From positions 1-39,658 of the forward strand of contig JADLHM010000143.1 of assembly GCA_020848745.1 (NCBI GenBank): DNA of 39,658 nucleotides. Direction: 5' to 3'. The notes below the pieces were generated by a model. It was not told the origin of the DNA and did not search any database. It saw nothing but the letters and a program-made list of their open reading frames with translations. This document shows positions 24,278-32,810 of the stretch, piece by piece. The DNA is from Deltaproteobacteria bacterium (GTDB lineage: Bacteria; Desulfobacterota; Binatia; UTPRO1). How positions within the stretch are numbered: the stretch's first letter is position 1; the number at the start of each line of letters is the position of its first letter. A program made the translations under genes and the position numbers.

Positions 24278-25092
24278 GGGCAGGGATGCGACGGGGGCTC
24301 CTCGGGGTCGGGCTTGCGATGGGCGCGCTGCTCGTCGCAGTCGCCATCGCCGGGCCGCCGCTCGCTCCCTACGACCCAACGGCGCCGGTCGCGCCACAGC
24401 TCGCCGAGCCCTTGCCGCCGGGCGCGCCCTTCTGGCTCGGCACCGACGATCTCGGTCGTGACGTGCTCTCGCGCCTTCTCCACGGCGCGCGCATCTCGCT
24501 CCTGGTCGGTATCGTGGCGATGATCGTGACGATGGGGATCGGCACGGCCGTCGGGCTCGCGGCGGGCTACTTTGGAGGCGCCGCCGACGTCCTGCTGATG
24601 CGCTGCACGGACGTGATGCTGGCCTTTCCGGGTCTCCTGCTCGCGGTCGCGCTCGTCGCGGTCATGCGGCCGAGCGTGTGGACGATCTTCGTGGTGATCG
24701 GGCTCGTCAGCTGGACCGGCGTGGCGCGCGTCGTTCGGAGCGAGACGCTGTCGCTCCGCGAGCGGGACTTCGTGCTCGCGGCGCGCGCGATGGGCGCGAG
24801 CCACGGGCGCATCGTCGCTCGCCACGTCCTGCCGAACGTCGCCCCGACGCTCGTCGCGATCGCGGCGCTCAGCACCTCGGGAACGATCCTCCTCGACGCC
24901 GGCCTCAGCTTTCTCGGCATCGGCGTCCCGCCGCCGACGCCGACCTGGGGCCGGATGATCCAGGAGGCCTCGACGTACTACCGGGTCGCGCCCTGGCTCA
25001 TGGCCTTTCCCGGGCTCGCCGTGCTGTACGCGGTGCTGGCGTTCAACCTGATCGCGTACGGGATCGCGGAGCGCGGAACGCCCACGCGATGA
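24274..25092 (+). CDS. Peptide ABC transporter permease, DppC/OppC type
   Basis: A 272-residue permease of the DppC/OppC family. Characteristic elements in order are PLAPYDPTAP near residue 30, WLGTDDLGRDVLSRLLHGAR (periplasmic loop), the EAA loop with DFVLAARAMGASHGRIVARH, and LSFLGIGVPPPTPTWGRMI. About six transmembrane segments are expected. I took the ATG at 24274, which overlaps the previous stop; an ATG at 24286 would remove four residues. With the DppB-type partner it forms the channel for oligopeptides or similar solutes. No ATPase subunit gene follows. Confidence 0.92.
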   Translation: MRAGMRRGLLGVGLAMGALLVAVAIAGPPLAPYDPTAPVAPQLAEPLPPGAPFWLGTDDLGRDVLSRLLHGARISLLVGIVAMIVTMGIGTAVGLAAGYFGGAADVLLMRCTDVMLAFPGLLLAVALVAVMRPSVWTIFVVIGLVSWTGVARVVRSETLSLRERDFVLAARAMGASHGRIVARHVLPNVAPTLVAIAALSTSGTILLDAGLSFLGIGVPPPTPTWGRMIQEASTYYRVAPWLMAFPGLAVLYAVLAFNLIAYGIAERGTPTR

Positions 25093-25102
25093 CCGAGCGG
25101 CG

Positions 25103-26749
25103 ATGATCGAACGGCGGCGCCTGCGCGCCCTCGCAGCGCTTCTCGGAGTCGCCGCACTCGCCTCGTGCTACCGCGACCCGGCCCTCGAATGGCCGCCGCG
25201 GAACCCCGGGTCGCAACGCGGCGGGGTGCTGCGACTCGCCGCGCCCGACGACGTCCCGACGCTCGACCCGGCGCTCGGCTACGACTCGCGCTCGTGGACG
25301 TACGAGCTACACCTGTTCGAGACGCTCGTCACCTACGACGACGACAGCCGCCTCGTCCCCGCGCTCGCCGAGGACTGGAGCGTCACGGACGACGGCCGCA
25401 CCTACCGCTTTCGCCTGCCTGCCGGCGTCACGTTCTCCGACGGGAGCCCGCTCACCGCTGCCGACGCGGTCGGCAGCCTGGAGCGCGTCCTCGATCCCAA
25501 GACCCGCTCGCAGGGCGCCGAGTACTACCGTGGGATCCGCGGCGCGGCCGACTACGTCGAGGGCAGGGCGCCGCGCGTCGCCGGCCTCGCAGCCCCGGAC
25601 GCGACGACGCTCACCATCACGCTGGAGCAGCCGGATCCGCTTTTCCTCCACAAGATGGCGCTCCTGTTCGCGGCGGTCGTGCCGGCGGAGTACGCGCGCC
25701 GGCTCGGCGACGACTTCACCGACCAGCCGATCGGCAGCGGACCGTTCGTGCTGCGCGAATGGCGGCGCGGCGAGCGCCTCGTGCTCGCACGCAACCCCCG
25801 TTACCGGCGAGCCGACCGGCCGTTCCTCGACGGCATCGTCGAGCAGTCCGGGGTGAACAGTGAGCTCGCCTGGCTGAAGTTCCTGAGCGACGAGATCGAC
25901 GTCTCCGGAATCCCGCCCGCGGACTTTCCCTCGATCCGCCGGGCGGCCGACGCCGAGCGCCCCGGGCGCCTCGTGAGCGGCGTCACCCTGATCACGAACT
26001 ACCTGGGATTCAACTGCCAGATGCCGCCCTTCGACGATCGCCGGGTCCGCCAGGCGCTGAACTACGCCGTCGACAAGGAAGACGTGATCGCGCTCCTGAA
26101 CGGCCGCGGCACCGTGGCGAAGGGCATGGTACCCCCTGGGATGCCGGGCTACACGCGCGACGCGACCGGCTACCCGTACGACCCCGCGCGCGCGCGCGCC
26201 TTGCTCCGCGAAGCCGGGCGGGAGGCGGGCTTCGCGACCGAGCTCTGGACGCAGAGCAGCGACCTGGACCTCAAGATCGGGCAGAAGGTGCAGCACGACC
26301 TCGCCGCCGTCGGCGTGGCGATGGAGATCAAGCAGGTCGCGTGGAGCGCGTTTCTCGAGGCGGTCCGCCAGCCGAAGACGGTGCCGCTCTTCGACCTCGC
26401 ATGGTCGGCCGACTTTCCCGATCCGAGCAACTTCCTCGACGTGCTCTTCCAGTCGAGCCGCGTCGACGCGAACAACCACACGTTCTACGCCAGCCCGGCG
26501 TTCGACCGGATGCTGGCGCGCGCGCAGCGCGTCGTCGAGCCGGCGGCGCGCAATCTCGCCTATGCGGAGGCCGAGCGCCTCCTCGTCGACGACGCGCCCG
26601 TGATCTTCCTCTACCACCCGATCGCCTACGTCATGCTGCAACGCCGTGTGCAGGGGTACACGATCCATCCGCTCCTGCCCTCACGCTTCATCGACGTATG
26701 GCTCGACTCCGAGCCGACCGCTGCTCAGGGCACGAGCGCGGGCTCGTAG
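25103..26749 (+). CDS. Peptide ABC transporter substrate-binding lipoprotein (family 5)
   Basis: A 548-residue extracytoplasmic solute-binding protein. A lipoprotein signal peptide (MIERRRLRALAALLGVAALASC) places the lipidated Cys at residue 22, with lipobox LASC. The family 5 core follows: GGVLRLAAPDDVPTLDPAL, FETLVTYDDD, LAEDWSVTDDGRTYRFRLP, and the C-terminal lobe with AWSADFPDPSNFLDVLF. DppA/OppA-type proteins bind peptides or related solutes and pass them to the two permeases immediately upstream. The last 25 bases overlap the 3' end of the opposite-strand NRDE gene. Confidence 0.92.
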   Translation: MIERRRLRALAALLGVAALASCYRDPALEWPPRNPGSQRGGVLRLAAPDDVPTLDPALGYDSRSWTYELHLFETLVTYDDDSRLVPALAEDWSVTDDGRTYRFRLPAGVTFSDGSPLTAADAVGSLERVLDPKTRSQGAEYYRGIRGAADYVEGRAPRVAGLAAPDATTLTITLEQPDPLFLHKMALLFAAVVPAEYARRLGDDFTDQPIGSGPFVLREWRRGERLVLARNPRYRRADRPFLDGIVEQSGVNSELAWLKFLSDEIDVSGIPPADFPSIRRAADAERPGRLVSGVTLITNYLGFNCQMPPFDDRRVRQALNYAVDKEDVIALLNGRGTVAKGMVPPGMPGYTRDATGYPYDPARARALLREAGREAGFATELWTQSSDLDLKIGQKVQHDLAAVGVAMEIKQVAWSAFLEAVRQPKTVPLFDLAWSADFPDPSNFLDVLFQSSRVDANNHTFYASPAFDRMLARAQRVVEPAARNLAYAEAERLLVDDAPVIFLYHPIAYVMLQRRVQGYTIHPLLPSRFIDVWLDSEPTAAQGTSAGS

Positions 26750-27477
26750 CGACGCGTACAGGGCGGCCCGTCGGCGAACCAGTGCGCCCAGCGGCCGGCG
26801 TCGTCGAGAAAGAGCAGCGACGACGAGCGCGTACCGAAGGGCCCCGCGTGGACGCAGAGCGCGCCGAGCGCGTCGGGGAGGCGCGGATCGAGCGTCAGGG
26901 TGTGGTCGGCGACGATCGCGTGCAGCGCGGCGCGAAAAGCCTCGACGTCCCGGTCCCGCTTGAAGGCGTCGCCGGCGGCCGCGAAGCGAACGTGCGAGCG
27001 CGCGATCTTCGGACACGTCGGATCGTCCACGTCGAGGTTGCTGACGAGGTGGAGGCCGCGTGTGAGCGTCGTGATCCGCATCTCGTCGTCGTGGTTCTGG
27101 GCGACCCAGGCCTCGCTGCGATCGGCGACCAGGAGGTTGAAGGCATTGTAGGCGTCGCCGCGAAGCGCCCCGATCACCGCCCGCGCGCCGCCGGCGGACC
27201 CCGTTCCCAACGCGACGAGCGGAAGCTCGCCGCGCGAACGTCTGGTCGGAACGGGCGCATCGCCGGTGCGGCGATTGAGGAGCCCGGCGGTGACGCCGTC
27301 CGCGGAGATGGCGAGCCACGTGCCGCCGGCACGGAGATCCCGCCCGCCCACGGCGCGCGGCGCGGTCGCGAGCAGCGCCGGTCCGGTCGCTTCGCGCGCC
27401 AGGAACTCGTCGCGGTTGGCGGCGATCACGAGCGGGAAGCCCGGGAGCGAGCGCACGTAGATCGCGAGGGTGCACAT
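26725..27477 (-). CDS. NRDE-family (TANGO2-like) protein
   Basis: A 250-residue protein starting MCTLAIYVRS, with the name-giving motif AANRDEFLAR at about residues 19-28 and GGTWLAIS near 51. These are diagnostic of the NRDE/TANGO2 family, whose N-terminal Cys (here Cys2) resembles an Ntn-type nucleophile. The human homologue TANGO2 is linked to lipid and heme metabolism; bacterial roles are unclear. No Shine-Dalgarno site is seen. A TATACC box eight bases before the ATG could direct a leaderless transcript. The 3' end overlaps the binding-protein gene by 25 bases, tail to tail. Confidence 0.88.
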   Translation of the reverse strand: MCTLAIYVRSLPGFPLVIAANRDEFLAREATGPALLATAPRAVGGRDLRAGGTWLAISADGVTAGLLNRRTGDAPVPTRRSRGELPLVALGTGSAGGARAVIGALRGDAYNAFNLLVADRSEAWVAQNHDDEMRITTLTRGLHLVSNLDVDDPTCPKIARSHVRFAAAGDAFKRDRDVEAFRAALHAIVADHTLTLDPRLPDALGALCVHAGPFGTRSSSLLFLDDAGRWAHWFADGPPCTRRYEPALVP

Positions 27478-27533
27478 GACGAGTCGGTATACACAATTGT
27501 CCGAGCGACACCCCCATGGTAGCGTCCGCGCGC
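27478..27533. promoter_or_regulatory. Divergent promoter region between NRDE and MoxR genes
   Basis: This AT-richer spacer holds TATACA (27488-27493) reading right and TATACC (27486-27491) reading left, both -10-like and overlapping. No convincing -35 box is found on either side. The left-reading box would place a transcription start at or next to the NRDE ATG. Evidence is limited to composition and position. Confidence 0.3.
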
Positions 27534-28499
27534 ATGTTTTCGTCGATCGAGGACGTCATCGGGCGCTTCGCGGGGCGGCAGTACATCTGCAATCGCACCA
27601 TCGCGACCGTCGTCTACCTGGCGAGCCAGCTGCGCAAGCCGATCCTCGTGGAGGGTCCGGCCGGCGTCGGCAAGACCGAGCTCGCCAAGGCGCTCGCCGG
27701 CGCCCTCGGCCACGAGCTCATCCGTCTCCAGTGCTACGAAGGCCTCGACGAGTCCAAGGCGCTCTACGAGTGGGAGTACGCGAAGCAGCTCCTCTATACC
27801 CAGATCCTGAAGGACAAGATCGGCGAGGTGATCGCGGGAGCGCAGGGCTTGAAGGAAGCGGTGGACCGGGTCGCGCGGCAGGACGACGTCTTCTTCTCGG
27901 AACGCTTCATCGTGCCGCGGCCGCTCCTGCGCGCCATCACGTCGCCGACGCCGCTCGTGCTGTTGATCGACGAGATCGACAAGGCCGACACCGAGTTCGA
28001 GGCATTCCTCCTCGAGGTGCTCTCGGATTTCCAGGTGAGCGTCCCCGAGCTCGGCACGATCAAGGCGAAGCACGTGCCGCTCGTCGTGCTCACCAGCAAC
28101 AACGCCCGCGAGATGTCGGACGCCCTGAAGCGCCGCTGCCTGCACCTCTACATCGATTTTCCGGACAAGGAGCAGGAGCGCACCATCATCCTCCTGAAGG
28201 TGCCGGGCGTCGCGGAGCGACTCGCCCACGAGGTCGTCGACGCCGTGCAGGCGATCCGCAAGCTCGACCTCAAGAAGACACCGAGCATCAGCGAGACGCT
28301 CGACTGGACCCGTGCGCTCATGCTTCTGAACGTCGACACGCTCGACGCCGCCCTCGTCGACGATACGCTCAGCACCATACTCAAATACGAGGGGGATATC
28401 CGGAAGGCGCACGCGGAGCTGAAGGAGCATGTCGCGAAGGCGCGCGCCAAGATCGCAACGCCGCCGGTGGTCGCGTCCGACAAGGACGTGCTCCACTAG
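27534..28499 (+). CDS. MoxR-family AAA+ ATPase
   Basis: A 321-residue AAA+ protein. Walker A is EGPAGVGKTELAKALA near residue 34; Walker B is LLIDEIDKAD. A sensor-like LTSNNAREMSDALKRRC follows, with the arginine-finger-type RRC, and the C-terminal lid covers about residues 210-300. MoxR ATPases usually act with VWA-domain partners to insert metals or assemble complexes, as in methanol and CO dehydrogenase maturation. The next gene encodes such a partner. I chose the ATG at 27534 because MFSSIEDVIGRF matches the family start; an ATG at 27516 would add six residues. Confidence 0.9.
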   Translation: MFSSIEDVIGRFAGRQYICNRTIATVVYLASQLRKPILVEGPAGVGKTELAKALAGALGHELIRLQCYEGLDESKALYEWEYAKQLLYTQILKDKIGEVIAGAQGLKEAVDRVARQDDVFFSERFIVPRPLLRAITSPTPLVLLIDEIDKADTEFEAFLLEVLSDFQVSVPELGTIKAKHVPLVVLTSNNAREMSDALKRRCLHLYIDFPDKEQERTIILLKVPGVAERLAHEVVDAVQAIRKLDLKKTPSISETLDWTRALMLLNVDTLDAALVDDTLSTILKYEGDIRKAHAELKEHVAKARAKIATPPVVASDKDVLH

Positions 28500-28529
28500 T
28501 CGGGGCACGCGAGGGCAGGGCGCACGGCG

Positions 28530-29939
28530 GTGGACGAGACGATCATCAGCTTCGTCGGACTGCTGCGCCAGAACGGCGTCCGGGTCTCGTTCGCCGAGAG
28601 CATGGACACGTTCCGCGCCCTCGACCTGGTCGGGCTCGGGTCGCGACTCGGCGTGAAGGACGCGCTGCGCGCGACGCTCGTGAAGCGCGCCGTCGACCTC
28701 CCGACCTACGACCACCTCTTCGACCTCTACTTCTCCGGCGTCGGCGAGATCGTAAAGAGCGGCGCGTCGCGGTCGATGGAGGCCCTCGATCTCGACCCCG
28801 CCGAGTACCAGAAGCTCCTCGAGGACCTCGCACGGTTCCTGGACGAGCAGGGCTTCGAGCCGTCCGAGCTGACGCGCGCGCTCCTCGATCAGGACACGGC
28901 GCGCCTCGAACGGTTGCTCCGCGACGCCTCGCAGCGCGCCGGCGTGGCGCGCATCGAGCGCGCGTTCCAGGAGGGGCAGTTCTCGCAGGGCATGCAGCAA
29001 GCGCTCGGCGTCGGCGACGTCGCGCGCGAGCTGCAGCAGATCAGCGACGCGCTCGGGGCGGGGACGCCGGATCCCCGGCGCCAGCAAATGGGCCGCTTCG
29101 TCGACCGCCGCCTGCAGGAGCTCCAGGAGATGATCCGTCGGCTGGTGCGGGGCGAGCTCGAGCAGCGCGACGTCGGACAGCTCGATGCCGCCCGCATGCA
29201 GCAGCTCGCCGAGAAGAGCTTCTACTATCTCTCAGAAGACGAGATCCGTCGCATGAAGGAGGCGGTCACCAAGCTCGCGCAACGCCTGAAGAACGTCCTC
29301 GCGGTGAAACGCCGCAGCGCGCGCAAGGGCGCGTTCGACGTGAAGGACACGCTCCGTAGGAATCTCCAGTACGGTGGCGTGCCGTTCAAAATCCGCTTCG
29401 ACCGACGCAAGCGCGTGAAGCCGCAGGTCGTCGTGCTCTGCGATGTATCCGATTCGGTACGCAACGTCTCGCGCTTCATGCTGCAGTTCGTCTACTCGCT
29501 CCAGGACCTGTACTCGAAGGTCCGCTCTTTCATCTTCGTGAGCGACATCGGTGAGATCACGAAGCTCTTCGAAGAGAACGAGATCCACCAGGCCATCGAC
29601 CAAGCGATCCGCGGCAACGTCATCAACGTCTACGCGCACTCGGACTTCGGGCGCGCCTTCCGCATGTTTCATCGCGAGCATCTGGCGGCGATCACGCGCC
29701 ACACCACGGTGATCATCCTGGGCGACGCGCGGAACAACTACAACGTGCCGCACGAATGGGTGCTCAAAGAAATCAGGCAGCGCGCGAAACAGCTCGTCTG
29801 GCTCAACCCCGAGAACCGCATGACGTGGGGATTCGGCGACAGTGAGATGGATCGCTATCAGCCGTACTGCGACGTCGTCGAAGAGTGCCGTAACCTGAAT
29901 CAGCTCTACCGCGTCGTGGACCGCATGGTGGTCGGCTGA
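28530..29939 (+). CDS. VWA-domain (CoxE-like) protein
   Basis: A 469-residue protein from a GTG. It has an N-terminal helical CoxE-like region (ISFVGLLRQNGVRVSFAE ... LVKRAVDLPTYDHLFDLYF). The middle is rich in charge and helix. A C-terminal von Willebrand factor A domain has MIDAS motif DVSDS at residues 305-309 and later GDARNNY and LNPENR. CoxE-type proteins partner MoxR ATPases (CoxD) in maturing molybdenum hydroxylases, but none is encoded in this window, so the client is unknown. It lies 30 bases after the MoxR gene, making a clear two-gene unit. Confidence 0.88.
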   Translation: MDETIISFVGLLRQNGVRVSFAESMDTFRALDLVGLGSRLGVKDALRATLVKRAVDLPTYDHLFDLYFSGVGEIVKSGASRSMEALDLDPAEYQKLLEDLARFLDEQGFEPSELTRALLDQDTARLERLLRDASQRAGVARIERAFQEGQFSQGMQQALGVGDVARELQQISDALGAGTPDPRRQQMGRFVDRRLQELQEMIRRLVRGELEQRDVGQLDAARMQQLAEKSFYYLSEDEIRRMKEAVTKLAQRLKNVLAVKRRSARKGAFDVKDTLRRNLQYGGVPFKIRFDRRKRVKPQVVVLCDVSDSVRNVSRFMLQFVYSLQDLYSKVRSFIFVSDIGEITKLFEENEIHQAIDQAIRGNVINVYAHSDFGRAFRMFHREHLAAITRHTTVIILGDARNNYNVPHEWVLKEIRQRAKQLVWLNPENRMTWGFGDSEMDRYQPYCDVVEECRNLNQLYRVVDRMVVG

Positions 29940-29972
29940 GCGTGCGCCGCGCGCCCGCGACCGCATCGGGGA

Positions 29973-30002
29973 TTGACGTTCCGGACCCCTTTTGGCAACA
30001 AT
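29973..30002 (+). promoter_or_regulatory. Sigma70-type promoter candidate for the bifunctional-nuclease-family gene
   Basis: TTGACG (29973-29978) and AACAAT (29997-30002) are separated by 18 bases. The -35 matches consensus at five of six positions and the -10 at four of six. The box ends 22 bases before the chosen ATG at 30025, leaving a short leader. Confidence 0.4.
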
Positions 30003-30024
30003 GCCCCGGTCGTTCGAGCGAGGC

Positions 30025-30540
30025 ATGAGCCGCGAAAATTTCATCCAGATGACGGTCGGCGGCCTCACGCTCGATCCCGTCACCAAGACGCCCATCGTCA
30101 TCCTCAAAGACCCCGACAACAAGCTGAACCTGCCCATCTGGATCGGCCTGCTCGAAGCCACCGCCATGGCCACCGAGCTCGAGGGCATCAAGATGGCACG
30201 CCCGATGACCCACGATCTGCTGAAGCGGATCATCGGCGACCTCGACGCCACCGTCGAGCGCATCGAAGTCACCGACCTCAAGGACAACACCTATTTCGCG
30301 TTGATCTACCTCCACATCGGTGACCGCGAGGTCACGATCGATTCGCGCCCGAGCGACGCCATCTCGCTCGCGCTGCGCACCAAGAGCCCGATCTGGGTCG
30401 CGAAGAAGGTGCTCGAGGCCTCCAGCGTCCTGCAGCAGATGGAAGAGGGGAAGGAACAGAACCTCTCCAACGTCTCGCGGGACAAGTGGGCCGAGATCCT
30501 CGAGAAGATGGCCCCCGAAGACTTCAAATACAAAATGTAA
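30025..30540 (+). CDS. Bifunctional nuclease (BFN/DUF151) family protein
   Basis: A 171-residue protein of the BFN domain family. Typical stretches are LTLDPVTKTPIVILKD, LPIWIGLLEATAMATELEG, RPMTHDLLKRIIGDLDATV and the highly conserved IDSRPSDAISLALRTKSPIWV. Plant members were reported to have RNase and DNase activity; bacterial function is poorly known. I chose the ATG at 30025, since homologues begin just before the FIQMTVGGL region; an ATG at 30001 is in frame and would overlap the promoter candidate. The C-terminal 30 residues are charged and variable. Confidence 0.9.
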   Translation: MSRENFIQMTVGGLTLDPVTKTPIVILKDPDNKLNLPIWIGLLEATAMATELEGIKMARPMTHDLLKRIIGDLDATVERIEVTDLKDNTYFALIYLHIGDREVTIDSRPSDAISLALRTKSPIWVAKKVLEASSVLQQMEEGKEQNLSNVSRDKWAEILEKMAPEDFKYKM

Positions 30541-30603
30541 CGGCCGCGAGCGCATGGAGCGTCCGCCCGATGGACGTTCCGCCGCTTCGCCGATCGGAGA
30601 CCC

Positions 30604-31329
30604 GTGGCGCGCACCGAACAACGACTCACCCGGAAGGACCTGCGTCAACCCGACGAGTTCCAGACGCTCAGCCGTCAGGCGCTCGAGTTCGTCGAGGCCA
30701 ACCGCACGGCGGTCACGGCGGCGCTCGCCGCGCTCATCGTCTTGCTGCTCGCGATCGTCTCCTATCGCATGATCAGCCAGAGTCGCGAAGCCAGCGCCTC
30801 GGTCGCCTACACGGAAGCGCGCGCGCTCCTGACCGACAAGAAGTACGGCGACGCCGCGGTCAAGTTCGAGGACGTCGCGAGCCGCTACGGCGGCACGAGC
30901 TACGGCCCGCTCGCGATCCTCGAGCGCGGCAATGCGCTCTTGCTGGCCGATCAGGCCGCCGACGCCGTGGCCGCCTACGAGAAGTTCCTGCGCAGCGCGC
31001 CGCCGACGGACTACCTGCGCCAGCTGGCGCACACCCGGCTCGGATACGCTCAGGAGAAGCTCGGGAAGCCGGCCGACGCCGAGCGCGCCTTCGCGACCGC
31101 GGCTTCCGAGCCCGGACCGTTCGGCGCCGAGTCGCTCTTCGGCGCCGCCCGCAACGCCGAGGCCGCCGGCAGCGCCGACAAGGCGAAGGACCTGTACACA
31201 CAGCTCCTCGAAAAGCATCCGGCATCCGAGTACCGCGACGTCGCGAGCGCGCACCTGACCGCGCTCGGCGGCACCGTGCCCGCCGCGAAGGCCGCGCCCG
31301 ACGGCGCCGCGGTGGTCCGCACCGAGTAA
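30604..31329 (+). CDS. YfgM-like membrane-anchored TPR protein
   Basis: A 241-residue protein from a GTG. After a charged N-terminus it has one transmembrane helix (about residues 37-55, TAALAALIVLLLAIVSY) and then several tetratricopeptide-type repeats (KYGDAAVKFEDVASRYGG, QAADAVAAYEKFLRSAP, KPADAERAFATAA, SADKAKDLYTQLLEKHP). This single-TM plus periplasmic TPR layout matches YfgM, an accessory factor of the SecYEG translocon and periplasmic chaperone network. The role here is inferred from architecture only. It lies 63 bases after the BFN gene. Confidence 0.78.
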   Translation: MARTEQRLTRKDLRQPDEFQTLSRQALEFVEANRTAVTAALAALIVLLLAIVSYRMISQSREASASVAYTEARALLTDKKYGDAAVKFEDVASRYGGTSYGPLAILERGNALLLADQAADAVAAYEKFLRSAPPTDYLRQLAHTRLGYAQEKLGKPADAERAFATAASEPGPFGAESLFGAARNAEAAGSADKAKDLYTQLLEKHPASEYRDVASAHLTALGGTVPAAKAAPDGAAVVRTE

Positions 31330-31473
31330 CGGCTCCGCGCCGCGGAACAGACGCTTTAGGGCGTTCTGCGACCGCGATGCCCCTCCTCCGAGCCACAATC
31401 GCAACGTCCGATAAGCAGGATTATGTCAACTCGGAACCCACGGAGCTCCGCATACCGCCATTCGGATCCCCTT

Positions 31474-32295
31474 CTACGACCCCGTCGCCGCGAACAGGCC
31501 GTTGAGCTCGGCGTACGGCACCGCGCCCTCGAAGAGCCCGGCATCGCCGCCGTCGGCGAGCAGCCGTGCCGCGAGCCGCCGTGTCAGGCCGTGGACCGCC
31601 TGGGCGATCGCCGCGCCGGCGCTCACCCGGCGAACCCCGAGCGCCGCGAGGGTTGCGATCGGCGGCAGCCCGGGCATCACCATGACGTTCACCGGGAGCT
31701 CCGTACCGGCGACGAGCGCGGCGATGTCCTCCGGGTCGGAGGCCGCCGGAACGAAGAGCCCGTCGCAACCGGCATCGCGATAGCGTGCCGCGCGCGCCAA
31801 CGTCTCCGCGACCCGACGCTCGGGCGGCACGAGCCCCCGAAGGAAAACGTCCGTACGCGCGTTGACGAAGAGATCGATCCCGGAACGTACCGCGGCTTCG
31901 CGGACGGCGGTGACCTTCGCACACAGGACGTCCGGCGCACGGCTGCCGTCCTCGAGATTCACCCCGACGACCCCGACGTCGATCAGCGCGCGAACCGTCT
32001 CTGCGACGCGCGTCGGATCCTCCGCGTATCCGCCTTCGGCATCCACCGAGACCGGGATCGCGACGACGCGCACGATGCGCGTAACCGCGTCGACGAGAAC
32101 TCGCGGCGGAATGACGTCACCGTCGGGGTAGCCGTTCGCCCACGCCACGCCGGAGCTCGTGGTGGCGATCGCCGCGGCGCCCGCGCCCTCGACGAGCCGG
32201 GCGCTCGCCGCATCCCATGCGTTCGGCAGCACCAGGGTACGGCCGACCGCGTGCAGACCTCGAAACCGTTCCGCCGCATCCGCATACACGCTCAT
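31474..32295 (-). CDS. Isocitrate lyase/PEP mutase-family protein
   Basis: A 273-residue TIM-barrel protein starting MSVYADAAERFRGLH. The sequence LVLPNAWDAASARLVEGAGAAAIATTSSG is the usual N-terminal signature of the PEP mutase / isocitrate lyase superfamily. VNLEDG carries the acidic metal-site Glu-Asp. The KKCGH-type catalytic loop of isocitrate and methylisocitrate lyases is absent, and oxaloacetate-hydrolase or PEP-mutase chemistry is not evident, so the reaction is unknown. GGAGG lies upstream of the ATG at 32295, which overlaps the stop of the alkyltransferase gene (ATGA). It is the last gene of the repair operon. Confidence 0.87.
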   Translation of the reverse strand: MSVYADAAERFRGLHAVGRTLVLPNAWDAASARLVEGAGAAAIATTSSGVAWANGYPDGDVIPPRVLVDAVTRIVRVVAIPVSVDAEGGYAEDPTRVAETVRALIDVGVVGVNLEDGSRAPDVLCAKVTAVREAAVRSGIDLFVNARTDVFLRGLVPPERRVAETLARAARYRDAGCDGLFVPAASDPEDIAALVAGTELPVNVMVMPGLPPIATLAALGVRRVSAGAAIAQAVHGLTRRLAARLLADGGDAGLFEGAVPYAELNGLFAATGS

Positions 32296-32810
32296 GCCCC
32301 TGCCCTCCGTTCGTGATCGAGCAGCCACCGCTTGCGAGCGATCCCGCCTCCGTATCCGGTGAGCGTTCCGTCGACGCCGATCACACGATGACACGGCACG
32401 ACGATCGCGATCGGATTCGCGCCGTTCGCCAGCCCGACGGCGCGACTCGCGGACGGCGCGCCGATCGCCGCGGCGAGCTCGCCGTAGGTGCGAGTGCGGC
32501 CGGCCGGAATACCCCGCAAGGCCCGCCAGACGCGACGCTGGAACGCCGTACCGTTGGTTCCAACGGACAAGACGTCGATCGCGCCGATCTCCCCCGCGAA
32601 GAACGCGCCGAGCGGCTCGGCGAGCGCCGTCGGAACGGAGGCCTCCACGAGCGTGAACGCTCCGTAGTGTCGTCCGAGCAGGCGCTGGAGACGTGCTTCG
32701 TAGTCCTCGAAATCGAGCGCGCGCAACACGCACTCCCCGTCCCACACCAGGCTCAGGGCGCCGAGCGGAGACGGGAGGCGGCCTCGTCGAAACGACGTCG
32801 ATCGCATCAT
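32292..32810 (-). CDS. ogt: Methylated-DNA--[protein]-cysteine S-methyltransferase
   Basis: This suicide repair protein removes O6-alkyl groups from guanine. The 172-residue protein has the active-site motif VPCHRVIG, with Cys140, and the helix-turn-helix part FQRRVWRALRGIPAGRTRTYGELA, quoted by its ends (FQRRVWRALRG ... TRTYGELA). The N-terminal RNase-H-like part is shorter and variable, as usual. The ATG at 32810 overlaps the TGA of the AdaA-AlkA gene, and the TGA overlaps the next ATG. The genes divide the work of enterobacterial Ada: sensing and regulation upstream, methyl removal from guanine here. Confidence 0.93.
   Translation of the reverse strand: MMRSTSFRRGRLPSPLGALSLVWDGECVLRALDFEDYEARLQRLLGRHYGAFTLVEASVPTALAEPLGAFFAGEIGAIDVLSVGTNGTAFQRRVWRALRGIPAGRTRTYGELAAAIGAPSASRAVGLANGANPIAIVVPCHRVIGVDGTLTGYGGGIARKRWLLDHERRAGA

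Noticed and set aside
31348-31368. CAGACGC/GCGTTCTG hairpin between convergent genes as a bidirectional terminator
   Set aside because: The stem has a bulge and no T tract on either strand. Position is suitable, but support is too weak to list.
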